This document shows positions 9,686 to 18,879 of a stretch of DNA of 50,075 bases, piece after piece; position 1 is the first letter of the stretch; the number at the start of each line of letters is the position of its first letter. This DNA is from Vicinamibacteria bacterium. GTDB taxonomy: Bacteria; Acidobacteriota; Vicinamibacteria; Fen-336. The stretch is from assembly GCA_025994075.1 (NCBI GenBank), contig JAMQGV010000011.1, forward strand, positions 1 through 50,075, written 5' to 3'. A model generated the notes under the pieces. That model ran no database searches. It was not told the origin of the DNA and saw only the letters and a list, made by a program, of their open reading frames with translations. A program made the translations under genes and the position numbers.

Positions 9686-11938
9686 ATGACCCCGCTCGAG
9701 ACCGAGATCGCCGAGACCGCCCAGTGGATGAACGGCCCGCGCTTCGCGGGCATCGTCCGGCTCTATTCCGCCCGCCAGGTGGTGGAGCAGCGCGGCACCA
9801 TCCAGGCGGACTACACCGTGGCCCGCATCGCCGCGGCCGCCTTCCACGACCGACTGCGCGAGCTGTTCGCGCAGCGCAAGGCGGTCACGACCTTCGGGCC
9901 CTACTCGCCCGGCCAGGCCGTGGCGATGAAGCGGATGGGGATCGAGGCGATCTACCTCGGCGGCTGGGCCACGTCGGCCAAGGGCTCGTCCAGCGAGGAC
10001 CCGGGGCCGGACCTCGCCAGCTACCCGCTCAGCCAGGTGCCGGACGAGGCGGCGCCGATCGTGCGCGCGCTGCTGGCGGCCGACAAGAACCAGCGCTTCG
10101 CCCGGCTGCGGATGAGCGAGGCGCAGCGGGCGGCGACGCCCGAGGTCGACTTCCGGCCGTTCATCATCGCGGACGCCGACACCGGCCACGGCGGCGACGC
10201 CCACGTGCGCAACCTGGTCCGGCGCTTCGTCGAGGTCGGCGTGCCCGGCTACCACATCGAGGACCAGAAGCCCGGCGTCAAGAAGTGCGGCCACCAGGGC
10301 GGCAAGGTGCTGGTCGCCGAAGACGAGCAGATCAAGCGCCTGTCCGCGGCCCGCTTCCAGCTCGACGTGATGAAGGTGCCGGGGATCGTGGTCGCCCGCA
10401 CCGACGCCGAGTCGGCCACCTTCCTCGACGGCCGCGGCGACGAGCGCGACCACCCGTTCATCCTCGGCGCCACCAGCGTCGACCTGCCGACCTACAAGGT
10501 CGGTTACGTGGCGCTGCTGCGCAAGCTCGCGTCGCGCGGCGTCGAGGGCGTCTACGGGCACCTGCTGTTCCGGCTCTCGGAAGCGGAACTCGAGGAGGCC
10601 GACGCCTGGCTCGGCAAGGCGGGCGTCACGCGCGCGCTGGACGAGGCCGTCGAGGCGTTCCGCAAGGGCGTGGCGGTGGACGTGCTGCTCGACGGCCTGG
10701 AGAACCGCTACCTCGAGGCGTGGCAGGCCGAGGCGGGGCTCAAGACCTACCCGCAGGCGGTCGCCGACGTGATCGAGTTCCGCGCGGCCGAAGGCGAGCG
10801 CTTCGAGATGACGCCCGCCGAGTGGCTGGCCTTCGCCAACCGCTCGTCGTTCCACGCGGCGCGCGCGAAGGCGCGCTCGATGGGCATCACGATCATCTGG
10901 GACCCGGAGGTCTGCAAGACGCCCGAGGGCTACTACCAGGTCCAGGGCGGGATCGACTACGCGATCGCCAAGTCGCTGGCGGCGGCGCCGTTCGCGGACC
11001 TGCTGTGGATGGAGACGAAGACGGCGGACCTGCACGACGCCAGGCGCTTCGCGGACGCGATCCACGCGGAGTTCCCGGACAAGATGCTCGCCTACAACCT
11101 GTCGCCGTCGTTCAACTGGGATACGACCGGCATGAACGACGAGCAGATGCGCAACTTCCCGGTCGAGCTCGGCCGGATGGGCTTCGTCTTCAACTTCATC
11201 ACCTACGGCGGCCACCAGATCGACGGCCTGGCGGGCGAGGAGTTCGCGAGCTCGCTGCGCCAGGACGGGATGCTGGCGCTGGCCCGCCTGCAGCGGAAGT
11301 TCCGGCTCGTGGAATCGCCCTACAAGACGCCGCAGACGCTGGTCGGCGGCCCGCGCGCGGACGCCGGCCTGATGGCCGTCTCGGGCGGCACCGCGGCGAC
11401 CAAGGCGATGGGCAAGGGCTCCACCCAGCACCAGCACCTGGTGCAGACCGAGGTGCCCACGAAGCTGCTCGAGGAGTGGCTCGCGACCTGGGCGAAGCAC
11501 CACCAGCTCCCGGGTCTCAAGGTGACGCTGCGGCCGCACACCGCCGGCTCGGAGCTGCTCGAGCTCGCGCTCTTCAACCCGAAGCAGGAGAAGGTCGCGC
11601 AGGTCATCTTCGCGGTGATCGTCGACCGCAAGGGCCGCGTGATCCTGTCGGTGCGCGACCAGAACACGTTCGACGAGGCGCTGCGCAAGAAGCGGCTGAT
11701 GAGCCTCGTCCACCTGTTCCTGATCCACCGCTACAAGGCCGCCTCGGTCCACTACGTGACGCCGACCGAGGACAACCACTACCAGGCGCAGAAGATGAAG
11801 GACCACGGCCTGTACGCGGAGATCCACGACGAGGTCGGCCAGATCATCGTGGCCAACGTGGACGCCGGGTCCGTGAAGGAACTGCTGGCGGCGGGCAGCC
11901 GCCGGCTCGACGACCTGATCCACCAGCGGCGGGGGTGA
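9686..11938 (+). CDS. aceA: Isocitrate lyase, long two-domain (ICL2-like) form
   Basis: 750 residues from ATG at 9686, with GGAGG upstream. It cleaves isocitrate to succinate and glyoxylate. The catalytic motif KKCGH is at 199-203 (nucleophile Cys201), with [10 protein letters not shown] (161-170) and YNLSPSFNW (about 471-479). Typical isocitrate lyases have 430-530 residues; here a C-terminal segment from about residue 590 adds roughly 160 residues. In mycobacterial ICL2, a comparable extra domain activates the enzyme on binding acetyl- or propionyl-CoA. A similar allosteric role here is inference from length and position, as no direct motif proves it. It sits 9 nt after aceB in one transcription unit. 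Confidence 0.88.
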   Translation: MTPLETEIAETAQWMNGPRFAGIVRLYSARQVVEQRGTIQADYTVARIAAAAFHDRLRELFAQRKAVTTFGPYSPGQAVAMKRMGIEAIYLGGWATSAKGSSSEDPGPDLASYPLSQVPDEAAPIVRALLAADKNQRFARLRMSEAQRAATPEVDFRPFIIADADTGHGGDAHVRNLVRRFVEVGVPGYHIEDQKPGVKKCGHQGGKVLVAEDEQIKRLSAARFQLDVMKVPGIVVARTDAESATFLDGRGDERDHPFILGATSVDLPTYKVGYVALLRKLASRGVEGVYGHLLFRLSEAELEEADAWLGKAGVTRALDEAVEAFRKGVAVDVLLDGLENRYLEAWQAEAGLKTYPQAVADVIEFRAAEGERFEMTPAEWLAFANRSSFHAARAKARSMGITIIWDPEVCKTPEGYYQVQGGIDYAIAKSLAAAPFADLLWMETKTADLHDARRFADAIHAEFPDKMLAYNLSPSFNWDTTGMNDEQMRNFPVELGRMGFVFNFITYGGHQIDGLAGEEFASSLRQDGMLALARLQRKFRLVESPYKTPQTLVGGPRADAGLMAVSGGTAATKAMGKGSTQHQHLVQTEVPTKLLEEWLATWAKHHQLPGLKVTLRPHTAGSELLELALFNPKQEKVAQVIFAVIVDRKGRVILSVRDQNTFDEALRKKRLMSLVHLFLIHRYKAASVHYVTPTEDNHYQAQKMKDHGLYAEIHDEVGQIIVANVDAGSVKELLAAGSRRLDDLIHQRRG

Positions 11939-11965
11939 GCCGCACCCCGGCCGCCGCGAGAGGAG

Positions 11966-11971
11966 TAGCAT
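11966..11971 (+). promoter_or_regulatory. -10 hexamer directly before the VWA-FHA gene
   Basis: TAGCAT ends 7 nt before the GTG at 11979, placing the expected transcription start at the start codon. The only SD-like bases (AGAGGAG) lie upstream of this hexamer, so they would not be in the mRNA. One of six such cases in this window. Confidence 0.4.
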
Positions 11972-11978
11972 TCCCGGT

Positions 11979-13196
11979 GTGAAGCGCGCACTGGGCCGGA
12001 TCCTGTCCACGCTCGTCGTCCTCGGGCCGGCGTTCGCGGCTCCCGCCGCCGAAACGCCGCTGATCGCTCTGGTGCTGGACACGTCGGGCTCGCTGTCCGC
12101 GGCCGACGTGGCCCGCCGGCAGGAGATCGCCGCCGGGCTGCTCGCCGCGCTGCCCGCGGGCAGCGAAATCGCGGTCTTCAACTTCGACGACGAGTCGCGG
12201 CTGGTGCTGCCGCGCAGCGCCGACCGGGCGAAGGTGATGGCGGCGATCGAGGCGCAGGGGAGGGCGGGCCGCTTCACCGCCCTGCACGACGCGCTCTACG
12301 ACGCGACCCGCTACGTCTCCGAGGTGCCTGGCCGCCGCCGCGGCATCGTGCTGGTCACCGACGGCAAGGACGAGAACAGCGCGCTGCGGCTCGAGGACGG
12401 CGCGGCGCTGGCCCGCGACGGCCACGTGCCGGTGTTTTCGATCGGCGTCGGCAAGGTCCAGGACCGCGTGCTGCGCCGCATCTCCAAGCTGACCGGCGGG
12501 CGCTACCTCGGCACCGACGCCGACGGGCCGCAGGTGGCGCAGCAGGTGCTGGACGGCCTGCCGGCGGTCCAGCCGGTGCCGGTGCGGGCGGAGGCCGTGG
12601 CCCCCGCGGGGCTGGCCGCGGTTCCCGCCGCGCCACAGCCGGCGGCTGCCGGAGCGGCCGCTCCCGGCGCCACGACGTGGAGCTGGCTGGGGCCCGTGCT
12701 CGGCGTGCTGGCCGGCCTCGGCGTGGCACTGCTGGTGCTGTGGCCGCAGCTCGGCCGTGGTGCTGCCGCGGCTCCGGCGGTGGCGGCACCCGCGGTGGCG
12801 GCAGAGGTGGCGGACGAACCGGGCACGCTCGTGATGCGGATGGAGGACCTGCCCGAGCCGACCGACCGCACGATGGTCATCACGATGAAGCCGCTGCTCC
12901 ACGTGACGAAGGGCCCGGACAAGGGCCGCCTGTTCGAGGTCAGCCTCGACGCCGCCACCAGCCTCGGCCGCGCCGAGGGCAACGACGCGGCGCTCGGCGA
13001 CCGCACGGTGTCGAGCCAGCACTGCCGCATCCGCCCGCTGCCCGACGCCGGCTTCGAGGTGATCGACCTGCAGAGCACGAACGGCACGTTCGTGAACGAC
13101 CGGCGGGTGAGCCGTCAGCGGCTCGCGGCCGGCGACGTGATCAAGGTGGGGGAGACGCTGATCTCCTTCCGCATGGATCACATGAAGGGGGACTAG
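11979..13196 (+). CDS. Exported VWA domain protein with membrane anchor and FHA domain
   Basis: 405 residues. A signal-like hydrophobic N-terminus (about 4-23) precedes a von Willebrand A domain (about 27-200) with an intact MIDAS metal motif DTSGSLS (Asp34, Ser36, Ser38). After an Ala/Pro-rich linker there is a hydrophobic membrane segment (about 232-262). The C-terminus (about 305-400) is an FHA phosphothreonine-binding domain with the GR, S-x2-H and NGTFVN signature residues. The layout suggests a periplasmic VWA sensor or adaptor joined across the membrane to a cytoplasmic FHA domain that could read kinase activity. No Ser/Thr kinase is nearby. It is convergent with smpB (17 nt apart). 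Confidence 0.78.
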   Translation: MKRALGRILSTLVVLGPAFAAPAAETPLIALVLDTSGSLSAADVARRQEIAAGLLAALPAGSEIAVFNFDDESRLVLPRSADRAKVMAAIEAQGRAGRFTALHDALYDATRYVSEVPGRRRGIVLVTDGKDENSALRLEDGAALARDGHVPVFSIGVGKVQDRVLRRISKLTGGRYLGTDADGPQVAQQVLDGLPAVQPVPVRAEAVAPAGLAAVPAAPQPAAAGAAAPGATTWSWLGPVLGVLAGLGVALLVLWPQLGRGAAAAPAVAAPAVAAEVADEPGTLVMRMEDLPEPTDRTMVITMKPLLHVTKGPDKGRLFEVSLDAATSLGRAEGNDAALGDRTVSSQHCRIRPLPDAGFEVIDLQSTNGTFVNDRRVSRQRLAAGDVIKVGETLISFRMDHMKGD

Positions 13197-13213
13197 AAGA
13201 ACCCCCTGCGGCC

Positions 13214-13684
13214 TCAGCGCCGGCGGTTCATCGCCTGGCGCGTCTCGCGGTCGAGGTCCTTCTGCCTGAGCGCGGCCCGCTTGTCGTGGCTCTTCTTGCC
13301 GCGCGCGAGCCCGACCTCGACCTTGACCTTGCCGCCCTTGAAGTACGCCCGCAGCGGCACGAGCGTGCAACCCTTCTCGGCCACCCGCCCGGCCAGCTTG
13401 TCGATCTGGTTGCGGTGCAGCAGCAGCTTGCGCGCGCGGTCCTCGGCGTGGTTCATCAGGTTGCCGTGGGAGTAGGGTCCGATCCGTACGCCGGCGAGGA
13501 ACATCTCGCCGTTGCGCGGCTCCACCCAGCCGTCGCGGAAGTTGAAGCCGCCCTCGCGGATCGACTTGACCTCGGTGCCGCGCAGCACCAGCCCCGCCTC
13601 GAAGCGCTCCAGGATCTCGTAATCGTGGAGCGCCTTGCGGTTGGTGGCGATCGCCTGCTCGTCGCTGCGCGCGGCCGTCTTCAC
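13214..13684 (-). CDS. smpB: SsrA-binding protein SmpB
   Basis: 156 residues from GTG at 13684. SmpB binds tmRNA and brings it to stalled ribosomes for trans-translation. Family features: ATNRKALHDYEILERFEAG at the start, GTEVKSIREG, the LLHRNQI segment, and the basic C-terminal tail with KKSHDKR that inserts in the decoding centre. The GTG overlaps the TGA of the upstream dehydrogenase gene as GTGA, so translation is coupled. The larger open frame continuing upstream overlaps the dehydrogenase out of frame and is not real. No ssrA gene was recognised in the flanks. Confidence 0.93.
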   Translation of the reverse strand: MKTAARSDEQAIATNRKALHDYEILERFEAGLVLRGTEVKSIREGGFNFRDGWVEPRNGEMFLAGVRIGPYSHGNLMNHAEDRARKLLLHRNQIDKLAGRVAEKGCTLVPLRAYFKGGKVKVEVGLARGKKSHDKRAALRQKDLDRETRQAMNRRR

Positions 13685-14757
13685 GCGAACTCGAGCACGG
13701 TCTTCACGTCCTCGGGCGAGCGCTCCAGGGCGCGCGGCGCCTCCGTGTAGGGCAGGCGCCGCGTGATCAGCCTGCCGAGCCAGCCGGGCAGCCGCTCTTC
13801 GGCCGCTGCCATGTCGGCGACGCCGGACTCGAAGTGGCGGCGGGCGGCATTCACGGTCCCGAACACCAGCCGGTTGCCGAGCACCATCTCGCGGTTCCAG
13901 GTGGCGACGTCGACCTCGAGGTTCCTGCTGCCGCCGGTGACCGACGAGAGGATGCACACCCCCGCCGGCCCCAGCAGTTGCATCGCGGGCAGCACGACGT
14001 GGGCGGAGCCGGTGGCCTCGAACACCAGGTCGATGCGGCCCAGCTTCGCCTTCAGGTCCGACAGCGGCGTGCGGCCGGTGCTGACGTAGTCGATGCCGGC
14101 CTCGTCGAGCAGGCGGTCCTTGAAGGTGCCCTCGGGCTCGAGCGCCGCCACCGTCACCTCGTAGCCGCGCAGGCGCAGCGCGGCGGCGGCCAGGATGCCG
14201 ACCGGGCCGGCCCCCACCACGACTGCCTTGCGCGGATCCCACGCCATCCGCTCCTGGATCCGCAGCGCCTGCTCGATGCCCTTCTGCACGATCGTCATCG
14301 GCTCCAGCAGCACCGCCACGTCGCGCAGCGAGTAGGGCACGCGCACCAGGTAGCGCGGGTCCTCGCTGTAGCGCTCGGACATGAAGCCGTGCAGGCCGCC
14401 GATGCCGCGCTCCCTGAAGCGGCCGGTCAGGCACATGTCGTTCTGATCGGCGGCGCAGGGGCGGCACGGCTCGTCGCAGGGCCGGCGCACGGTGGCCACC
14501 ACCAGGTCGCCCACCGAGACCGCCGCGCCAGCGGGCGCGCTGTCGACGACGCCGAGGTTCTCGTGGCCCAGCACCAGGTACGGGCTGCCTCCCGGGGCGG
14601 TCCCGTAGAGACCCTGGTGGATCTCCACGTCGGTGCCGCAGACCCCGGCCTCGAGCACGCGGACCACGGCTTCGCCCGCGCCCGGGGCGGGTTCCGGCAC
14701 GTCTCCGCGCACGTGCAGGCTGTCCTTGTTTCCGGGCACGACGGCGACCGCTCTCAT
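13681..14757 (-). CDS. Zinc-dependent glucose 1-dehydrogenase-like medium-chain dehydrogenase
   Basis: 358 residues from ATG at 14757 (GAGGT upstream). It is an MDR-type alcohol dehydrogenase. The catalytic zinc region has C40, GHE (H65, E66); structural zinc ligands are C94, C98, C101 and C109; a Rossmann fold starts at VVVGAGPVGILAA. The C-terminal part with GNRLVFGTVNAARRHFESG resembles the archaeal-type glucose dehydrogenase C-terminal domain, which suggests NAD(P)-dependent oxidation of glucose or a similar aldose. The exact sugar cannot be assigned. It is coupled to smpB by a 4-nt overlap and divergent from the membrane protein gene, sharing a palindromic intergenic site. Confidence 0.78.
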   Translation of the reverse strand: MRAVAVVPGNKDSLHVRGDVPEPAPGAGEAVVRVLEAGVCGTDVEIHQGLYGTAPGGSPYLVLGHENLGVVDSAPAGAAVSVGDLVVATVRRPCDEPCRPCAADQNDMCLTGRFRERGIGGLHGFMSERYSEDPRYLVRVPYSLRDVAVLLEPMTIVQKGIEQALRIQERMAWDPRKAVVVGAGPVGILAAAALRLRGYEVTVAALEPEGTFKDRLLDEAGIDYVSTGRTPLSDLKAKLGRIDLVFEATGSAHVVLPAMQLLGPAGVCILSSVTGGSRNLEVDVATWNREMVLGNRLVFGTVNAARRHFESGVADMAAAEERLPGWLGRLITRRLPYTEAPRALERSPEDVKTVLEFA

Positions 14758-14779
14758 GGCGCAGACCTCACGAGGGTTC

Positions 14780-14796
14780 GCGGGTATCTTACCCGC
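14780..14796. promoter_or_regulatory. Perfect 17-bp dyad with back-to-back -10 hexamers
   Basis: GCGGGTA-TCT-TACCCGC is a perfect inverted repeat in the 40-nt gap between the divergent dehydrogenase (ATG 14757) and membrane protein (GTG 14798) genes. The centre reads TATCTT on plus (14785-14790) and TAAGAT on minus (14786-14791), both -10-like. It could be an operator covering two overlapping promoters. Confidence 0.45.
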
Positions 14797-14797
14797 C

Positions 14798-16564
14798 GTG
14801 CCCAGGGCCCCGATCGTCGCCGTTCTGGTCGCAGCCGCGGCCGCCTTCGCGGGCGGCACCGCGCTCGTGCGGCTGGGGCCGCTGCCGGTCGCCGCGGCGG
14901 CCCGCGGAGGTGAAGACGCGTTCGCGGCGGGCCTCTACCCTCGCGAACTGCCGCCCGGTCGGCCGCCGCTGCGCTGGACGCGGGCCGAGTTCGGGGTCGC
15001 CTTCGAGCGCCTGCCCGCGCTGCCGGCCGACGTCGAGGTGGTGCTGCCGGGCCGGAGGGGGGCAGCGCTCGTCAGCGAGTCGGGGAGGATCGTCGCGCGG
15101 CTGGCTCCCGGAGAGTCCACGGCGCGCTTCACTCTCCCGCCCGGGGAGCGCCGGCGGGAGATCCGGGTCTCGGTCGAAGCCTTCGTCGCGGGCGACGGAC
15201 GCACGCTCGGCGCGCAACTGGAGCGGGTGGCGCTGGCCTGGCCGCGGCAGGGGGCATGGCCCGCGCCCGGCCTGGTCGCGCTGCTCGCCCTGGCCGGGCT
15301 GGGTGCGGCCGCGGGGGCCGGTCGCGCCCGCGGCGGTCCGCTCGCCGTCGGCGTCGGCGCGTGCGCCGGCGTGGGTGTCACCGCGCTGCTGCTGTGGCCG
15401 GTCGGGCTCGCCTGGTCCGGGGCGGCGCCGGGCCTCGCGGGCGCGGTGGCCGGTTGCGGCCTGCTGGCGGGCGAGCTGGGGCGGCGGCGGGGAGGCGGGC
15501 CGGGTCCCGAGGCCGCGCTGCTGGCCGCGGCGCTGTTCGCGTGCCTGGCGGTCTTCGGGCTGGCCGCCACCTCGCCCGCGATGGTGGTCAGCGACGCCGT
15601 GTTCCAGGCCAACAAGCTGAAGCAGGTCGCGGGAGGCGACCTGTTCCCGGTCAGCGTGACGCAGCACGAGCCGCCGTTCCGCTTTCCCTACGGCGTCGCC
15701 TTCTTCGCGGTGCTCGCCCCGCTCGCGCGGCTCGGCCTGGACCCGGTCGACGCGGTCCGCTGGGGAGCCGCGCTTTCCTTCTCGGCCGCGGCGCTGGCCT
15801 GGGTTCTGGCTCTGGCGCCGCTCGGCGCCCGGGCCGCGGCGGCCGCGGGGCTCGCGCTGGCCGCGACGCCGATCGCGTTCGACGTGTTTTCCTACGGCAA
15901 CCTGGCCAACGTCTTCGCACAGGCGGCGACCCTCGGCCTGCTCGCGTGGTGGATCGCGCCCACGCCCGGCGGGTGGCCGCTCGGGGCCCTGCTGGCGGTG
16001 GGAGCCGGCCTCGGCCACCTCTCTGGCGCGCTGGTGCTGTGGCCGCTGGGGCTGGCGCTGCTCGCCCTGGAAGGCCGCCGCGCCGGCGCCGTGCGGCTGG
16101 CGGCCCTGGCCGCGGGCCTGCTGGTGAGTGCCGCCTACTACGGGAGCTTCGTGCCTCTGATCGCGGAGCAGCTCGGGCGGCTGGGGGAGGGCGGCGGGCG
16201 CGGCGCGGGCCTCGTCGCCGGCCTGGCGGGCCAGGTCCAGGCCGCGCTGTCGCAGCTCGGGCTGCCGCTGCTGGCGCTGGCGGGTTTCGCCGCGCTGCCG
16301 CCGCGCGAGGAGCGGGCGGGAGGCGTGGTGCGTGCGGCCCTGCTGGCCACGGCGGCGCTGGCGCTGGTGGCCGCGCTGTCGCCGCTCGAGCCGCGCTACC
16401 TCTACGCGCTCACCGGCGTGCTCGCGCTGCTGGCCGGGCGCGGCGCCGTGGCGCTCGCGCAGCGCGGCCGCGCCGGGGCCTGGACGGCCGGCGCGCTGCT
16501 CGCGCTGGCCGCGGCCCGGGCGCTCGCCAATCTCGCCGAAGCGCTCGTCGCACGCTATCGCTAG
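14798..16564 (+). CDS. Polytopic membrane protein of unknown function
   Basis: 588 residues from GTG at 14798. There is one N-terminal hydrophobic segment (about 4-22), an extracytoplasmic stretch of about 130 residues, then a run of about 12 or more membrane helices rich in Ala, Leu and Gly to the end. A loop near residues 267-315 contains VVSDAVFQANKLKQVAGG and a conserved-looking FRFPYGVAFF, reminiscent of GT-C-type glycosyltransferases, but no definite signature is visible. A second membrane protein of similar build lies at 35898-37526. No SD sequence precedes the GTG; a -10-like TATCTT lies 7 nt before it. Function is not assigned. Confidence 0.7.
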   Translation: MPRAPIVAVLVAAAAAFAGGTALVRLGPLPVAAAARGGEDAFAAGLYPRELPPGRPPLRWTRAEFGVAFERLPALPADVEVVLPGRRGAALVSESGRIVARLAPGESTARFTLPPGERRREIRVSVEAFVAGDGRTLGAQLERVALAWPRQGAWPAPGLVALLALAGLGAAAGAGRARGGPLAVGVGACAGVGVTALLLWPVGLAWSGAAPGLAGAVAGCGLLAGELGRRRGGGPGPEAALLAAALFACLAVFGLAATSPAMVVSDAVFQANKLKQVAGGDLFPVSVTQHEPPFRFPYGVAFFAVLAPLARLGLDPVDAVRWGAALSFSAAALAWVLALAPLGARAAAAAGLALAATPIAFDVFSYGNLANVFAQAATLGLLAWWIAPTPGGWPLGALLAVGAGLGHLSGALVLWPLGLALLALEGRRAGAVRLAALAAGLLVSAAYYGSFVPLIAEQLGRLGEGGGRGAGLVAGLAGQVQAALSQLGLPLLALAGFAALPPREERAGGVVRAALLATAALALVAALSPLEPRYLYALTGVLALLAGRGAVALAQRGRAGAWTAGALLALAAARALANLAEALVARYR

Positions 16565-16629
16565 CCGGTCTTCACAAGCTTTTTCGGCGCCGTGCCACCT
16601 TCGCGGGAACTCCGGGCGCGTCGCTTTGG

Positions 16630-16635
16630 TACATT
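16630..16635 (+). promoter_or_regulatory. -10 hexamer directly before the histidine kinase gene
   Basis: TACATT ends 8 nt before the ATG at 16644. No SD sequence is present between them and no good -35 was found. Suggests a leaderless transcript. Confidence 0.4.
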
Positions 16636-16643
16636 CCTCGCGA

Positions 16644-18179
16644 ATGACGGAGATCCGGGCGCGGCTGGCCGCGCCGACCGACCCGCGCGGCCGCCTTGTG
16701 TCGATCTTCGTCGGCGCGGTGCTCCTGCCGTCGCTGGCGCTGTCGCTGGTCCTCTTCTACCTGATCCCTGCTCACGCCGAGGCGACGACGGTCGCCCTCA
16801 CCAAGCGCGCGGAGAAGGTGCTCGCCTACGTCGAGGAGGAGCTGGAGGAGGTGGTCCGCGCGCGGGCGCTGGAGGCGGCGCGGGCGGTGCCGACCGACCT
16901 GCTGCTCGAGGGGCGCCCGGAGGCGATCCACGAGGCGCTGCGCGAGCGCGGCTTCGAGTCCGGCCGCTTCGAGAGCCTCCACCTCGTGGTCAGCTCGCCG
17001 CTCGGCGGCGGCGCCATGGCCTCGACCAGCTCCGACGACTTCGCCGGCCTGCGCGAGGCGCTGGGCCGCTTTCCCGAGGGCGACGACCTCGACTCGGTGG
17101 AGATGCCGATCGGCGCCGGCAGCACCGGCGAGTTGCGCTTCCGCTTCGAGTGCTCGTGGGTCCACGGCGAGCTGCTCCGGCAGTACTTCGAGAACGAGTT
17201 CGCGAACCCCGACCAGTCGATCGTCGTGCGCGTCACCGAGGGGGCCGAGGTCGTCTACGAGAACCGGCCCACGCCCGACGACCGCTTCGAGGTGACGCGG
17301 TTGATGACGACGCCCTCCTTCCGCGGCCTCAAGCTCCACCTGCGCTACCGGGAGCGCTCGATCGCCGACGACGTGCGGCGCTGGAAGCTCGGCACCACCG
17401 CGCTGATCGGCTTCATCGACCTGATGCTCGGCGCCGGCCTCTACCTCGTCTACGCGAACGTGCGCCGCGAGATGCACCTGTCCCGCCTCAAGAGCGACTT
17501 CGTCGCCAACGTCAGCCACGAGCTGAAGACCCCGCTGGCGCTGATCCGCCTCTACTCGGAGACGCTGGAGATGGGGCGGGTGGCCAGCCCGGAGCGCGCC
17601 CACGAGTACTACCGGGTGATCTCCAAGGAGAGCCAGCGGCTGACCCAGCTCATCAACAACATCCTGGACTTCTCGCGGATCGAGGCCGGGCGCAAGGAGT
17701 ACTCCTTCCAGCCGACCAGCGTGGCGAGGGTCGTCGAGGACGTGATCGAGGCGTACCGCTTCCAGATCGAGCAGCAGGGCTTCGTGCTGGAGACGGCGAT
17801 CGCGGGCGACCTGCCGGACGTCGACGCGGACCAGGAGGCGCTGTCGCAGGCGGTGATCAACCTGGTCAACAATGCGATCAAGTACAGCCGCGACCAGAAG
17901 TGGGTGCGGGTGGAGGTGCGGCGCGACGGCGGCGCGGTCCACGTGGCGGTCAGCGACCGCGGCATCGGCATCGCCCGCGACCAGCAGAAGCGCATCTTCG
18001 AGAAGTTCTACCGGGCCGAGGACAGCCTGGTCCACGAGACCAAGGGCAGCGGCCTGGGGCTGTCGCTGGTGCGGCATATCATGGAGGCTCACGGCGGCGA
18101 GGTGCGGGTGGAGAGCGCCTCGGGGCGGGGCAGCACGTTCACTCTCGTGCTGCCGGCGCCGGTCGCCGGGAAGCCCTGA
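16644..18179 (+). CDS. Membrane sensor histidine kinase
   Basis: 511 residues from ATG at 16644. A first membrane helix (about 20-43) is followed by an extracytoplasmic sensor region (about 45-250) starting with an acidic helix (VLAYVEEELEEVVRARALEA), then a second helix (about 253-273). The DHp domain has the H-box SHELKTPLALIRLY (His292). The ATPase domain has N-box NLVNNAIKYS, G1 DRGIGIA, F-box FEKFYRAED and G2 GSGLGLSLV. All kinase motifs are intact. The partner regulator starts 14 nt downstream. The sensed signal is unknown. Confidence 0.9.
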   Translation: MTEIRARLAAPTDPRGRLVSIFVGAVLLPSLALSLVLFYLIPAHAEATTVALTKRAEKVLAYVEEELEEVVRARALEAARAVPTDLLLEGRPEAIHEALRERGFESGRFESLHLVVSSPLGGGAMASTSSDDFAGLREALGRFPEGDDLDSVEMPIGAGSTGELRFRFECSWVHGELLRQYFENEFANPDQSIVVRVTEGAEVVYENRPTPDDRFEVTRLMTTPSFRGLKLHLRYRERSIADDVRRWKLGTTALIGFIDLMLGAGLYLVYANVRREMHLSRLKSDFVANVSHELKTPLALIRLYSETLEMGRVASPERAHEYYRVISKESQRLTQLINNILDFSRIEAGRKEYSFQPTSVARVVEDVIEAYRFQIEQQGFVLETAIAGDLPDVDADQEALSQAVINLVNNAIKYSRDQKWVRVEVRRDGGAVHVAVSDRGIGIARDQQKRIFEKFYRAEDSLVHETKGSGLGLSLVRHIMEAHGGEVRVESASGRGSTFTLVLPAPVAGKP

Positions 18180-18192
18180 ACGGGGGAGAGAC

Positions 18193-18879
18193 TTGGGTCA
18201 GAAGATCCTGATCGTCGAAGACGAGCCCGACATGGTGCTCGGCCTGAAGGACAACTTCGAGTTCGAGGGCTACGAGGTGGTGACCGCCTCGGACGGCCTC
18301 GCCGGGCTCGAGCGGGCGCGGGCGATGAAGCCGGACCTGCTGGTGCTCGACATCATGCTGCCCAAGCTGTCGGGCCTCGAGGTCTGCAAGATCCTGCGCG
18401 GCGAGGGCTACGACAAGCCGATCCTGATGCTGACCGCGCGCGGCCAGGAGATCGACAAGGTGGTCGGGCTCGAGCTGGGCGCCGACGACTACGTGACCAA
18501 GCCCTTCTCGGTGCGTGAGCTGCTGGCCCGGGTCCGCGCGATCCTGCGCCGCGCCGAGGGCACGAAGAAGCGGCTCCAGCGCTACCGCTTCGCGGACGTC
18601 GAGCTGGACTTCGAGGCCTACAAGGCGACCCGCGGCGGGGCGCCGCTCGACCTGTCGCCGCGCGAGTTCGAGCTGCTGCGCTACCTGATCGAGCGCAAGG
18701 GCGAGACGGTCTCCCGCGACAAGCTGCTCGAGGACGTGTGGGGCTACGAGAGCTACCCCTCGACCCGCACGGTGGACACCCACATCGCCAAGCTGCGCTC
18801 CAAGATCGGCGACAGCGGCCAGGAGCCGAAGCACATCCTGACCATCCACGGCTTCGGCTACAAGTTCATCGACCCGTGA
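18193..18879 (+). CDS. OmpR/PhoB-family response regulator
   Basis: 228 residues from TTG at 18193, preceded by GGGGGAGAG; upstream in-frame codons lie inside the kinase gene. The receiver domain (about 4-115) has the acidic pair in VEDEPD, phospho-acceptor Asp53 in LVLDIMLP and Lys103 in VTKPF. The C-terminal winged helix (about 130-226) carries LSPREFELLRYLI and RTVDTHIAKLRSKIG. It is the cognate partner of the kinase 14 nt upstream. Its TGA overlaps the GTG of the phosphatase gene. Confidence 0.92.
   Translation: MGQKILIVEDEPDMVLGLKDNFEFEGYEVVTASDGLAGLERARAMKPDLLVLDIMLPKLSGLEVCKILRGEGYDKPILMLTARGQEIDKVVGLELGADDYVTKPFSVRELLARVRAILRRAEGTKKRLQRYRFADVELDFEAYKATRGGAPLDLSPREFELLRYLIERKGETVSRDKLLEDVWGYESYPSTRTVDTHIAKLRSKIGDSGQEPKHILTIHGFGYKFIDP

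Noticed and set aside
8600..12277. A 1225-residue minus-strand frame opposite aceB-aceA
   Set aside because: Shadow of the glyoxylate genes; low-complexity His/Arg/Leu/Val-rich translation and no ribosome site.
13150..13260. tmRNA (ssrA) gene next to smpB
   Set aside because: No tRNA-Ala-like acceptor arm or tag-coding frame was found on either side; the space between neighbours is only 17 nt.
13214..14467. A 417-residue minus-strand protein including SmpB
   Set aside because: Only the last 156 residues are SmpB. The upstream part overlaps the dehydrogenase in another frame and has no motif; a GTG with 4-nt overlap gives the normal SmpB length.
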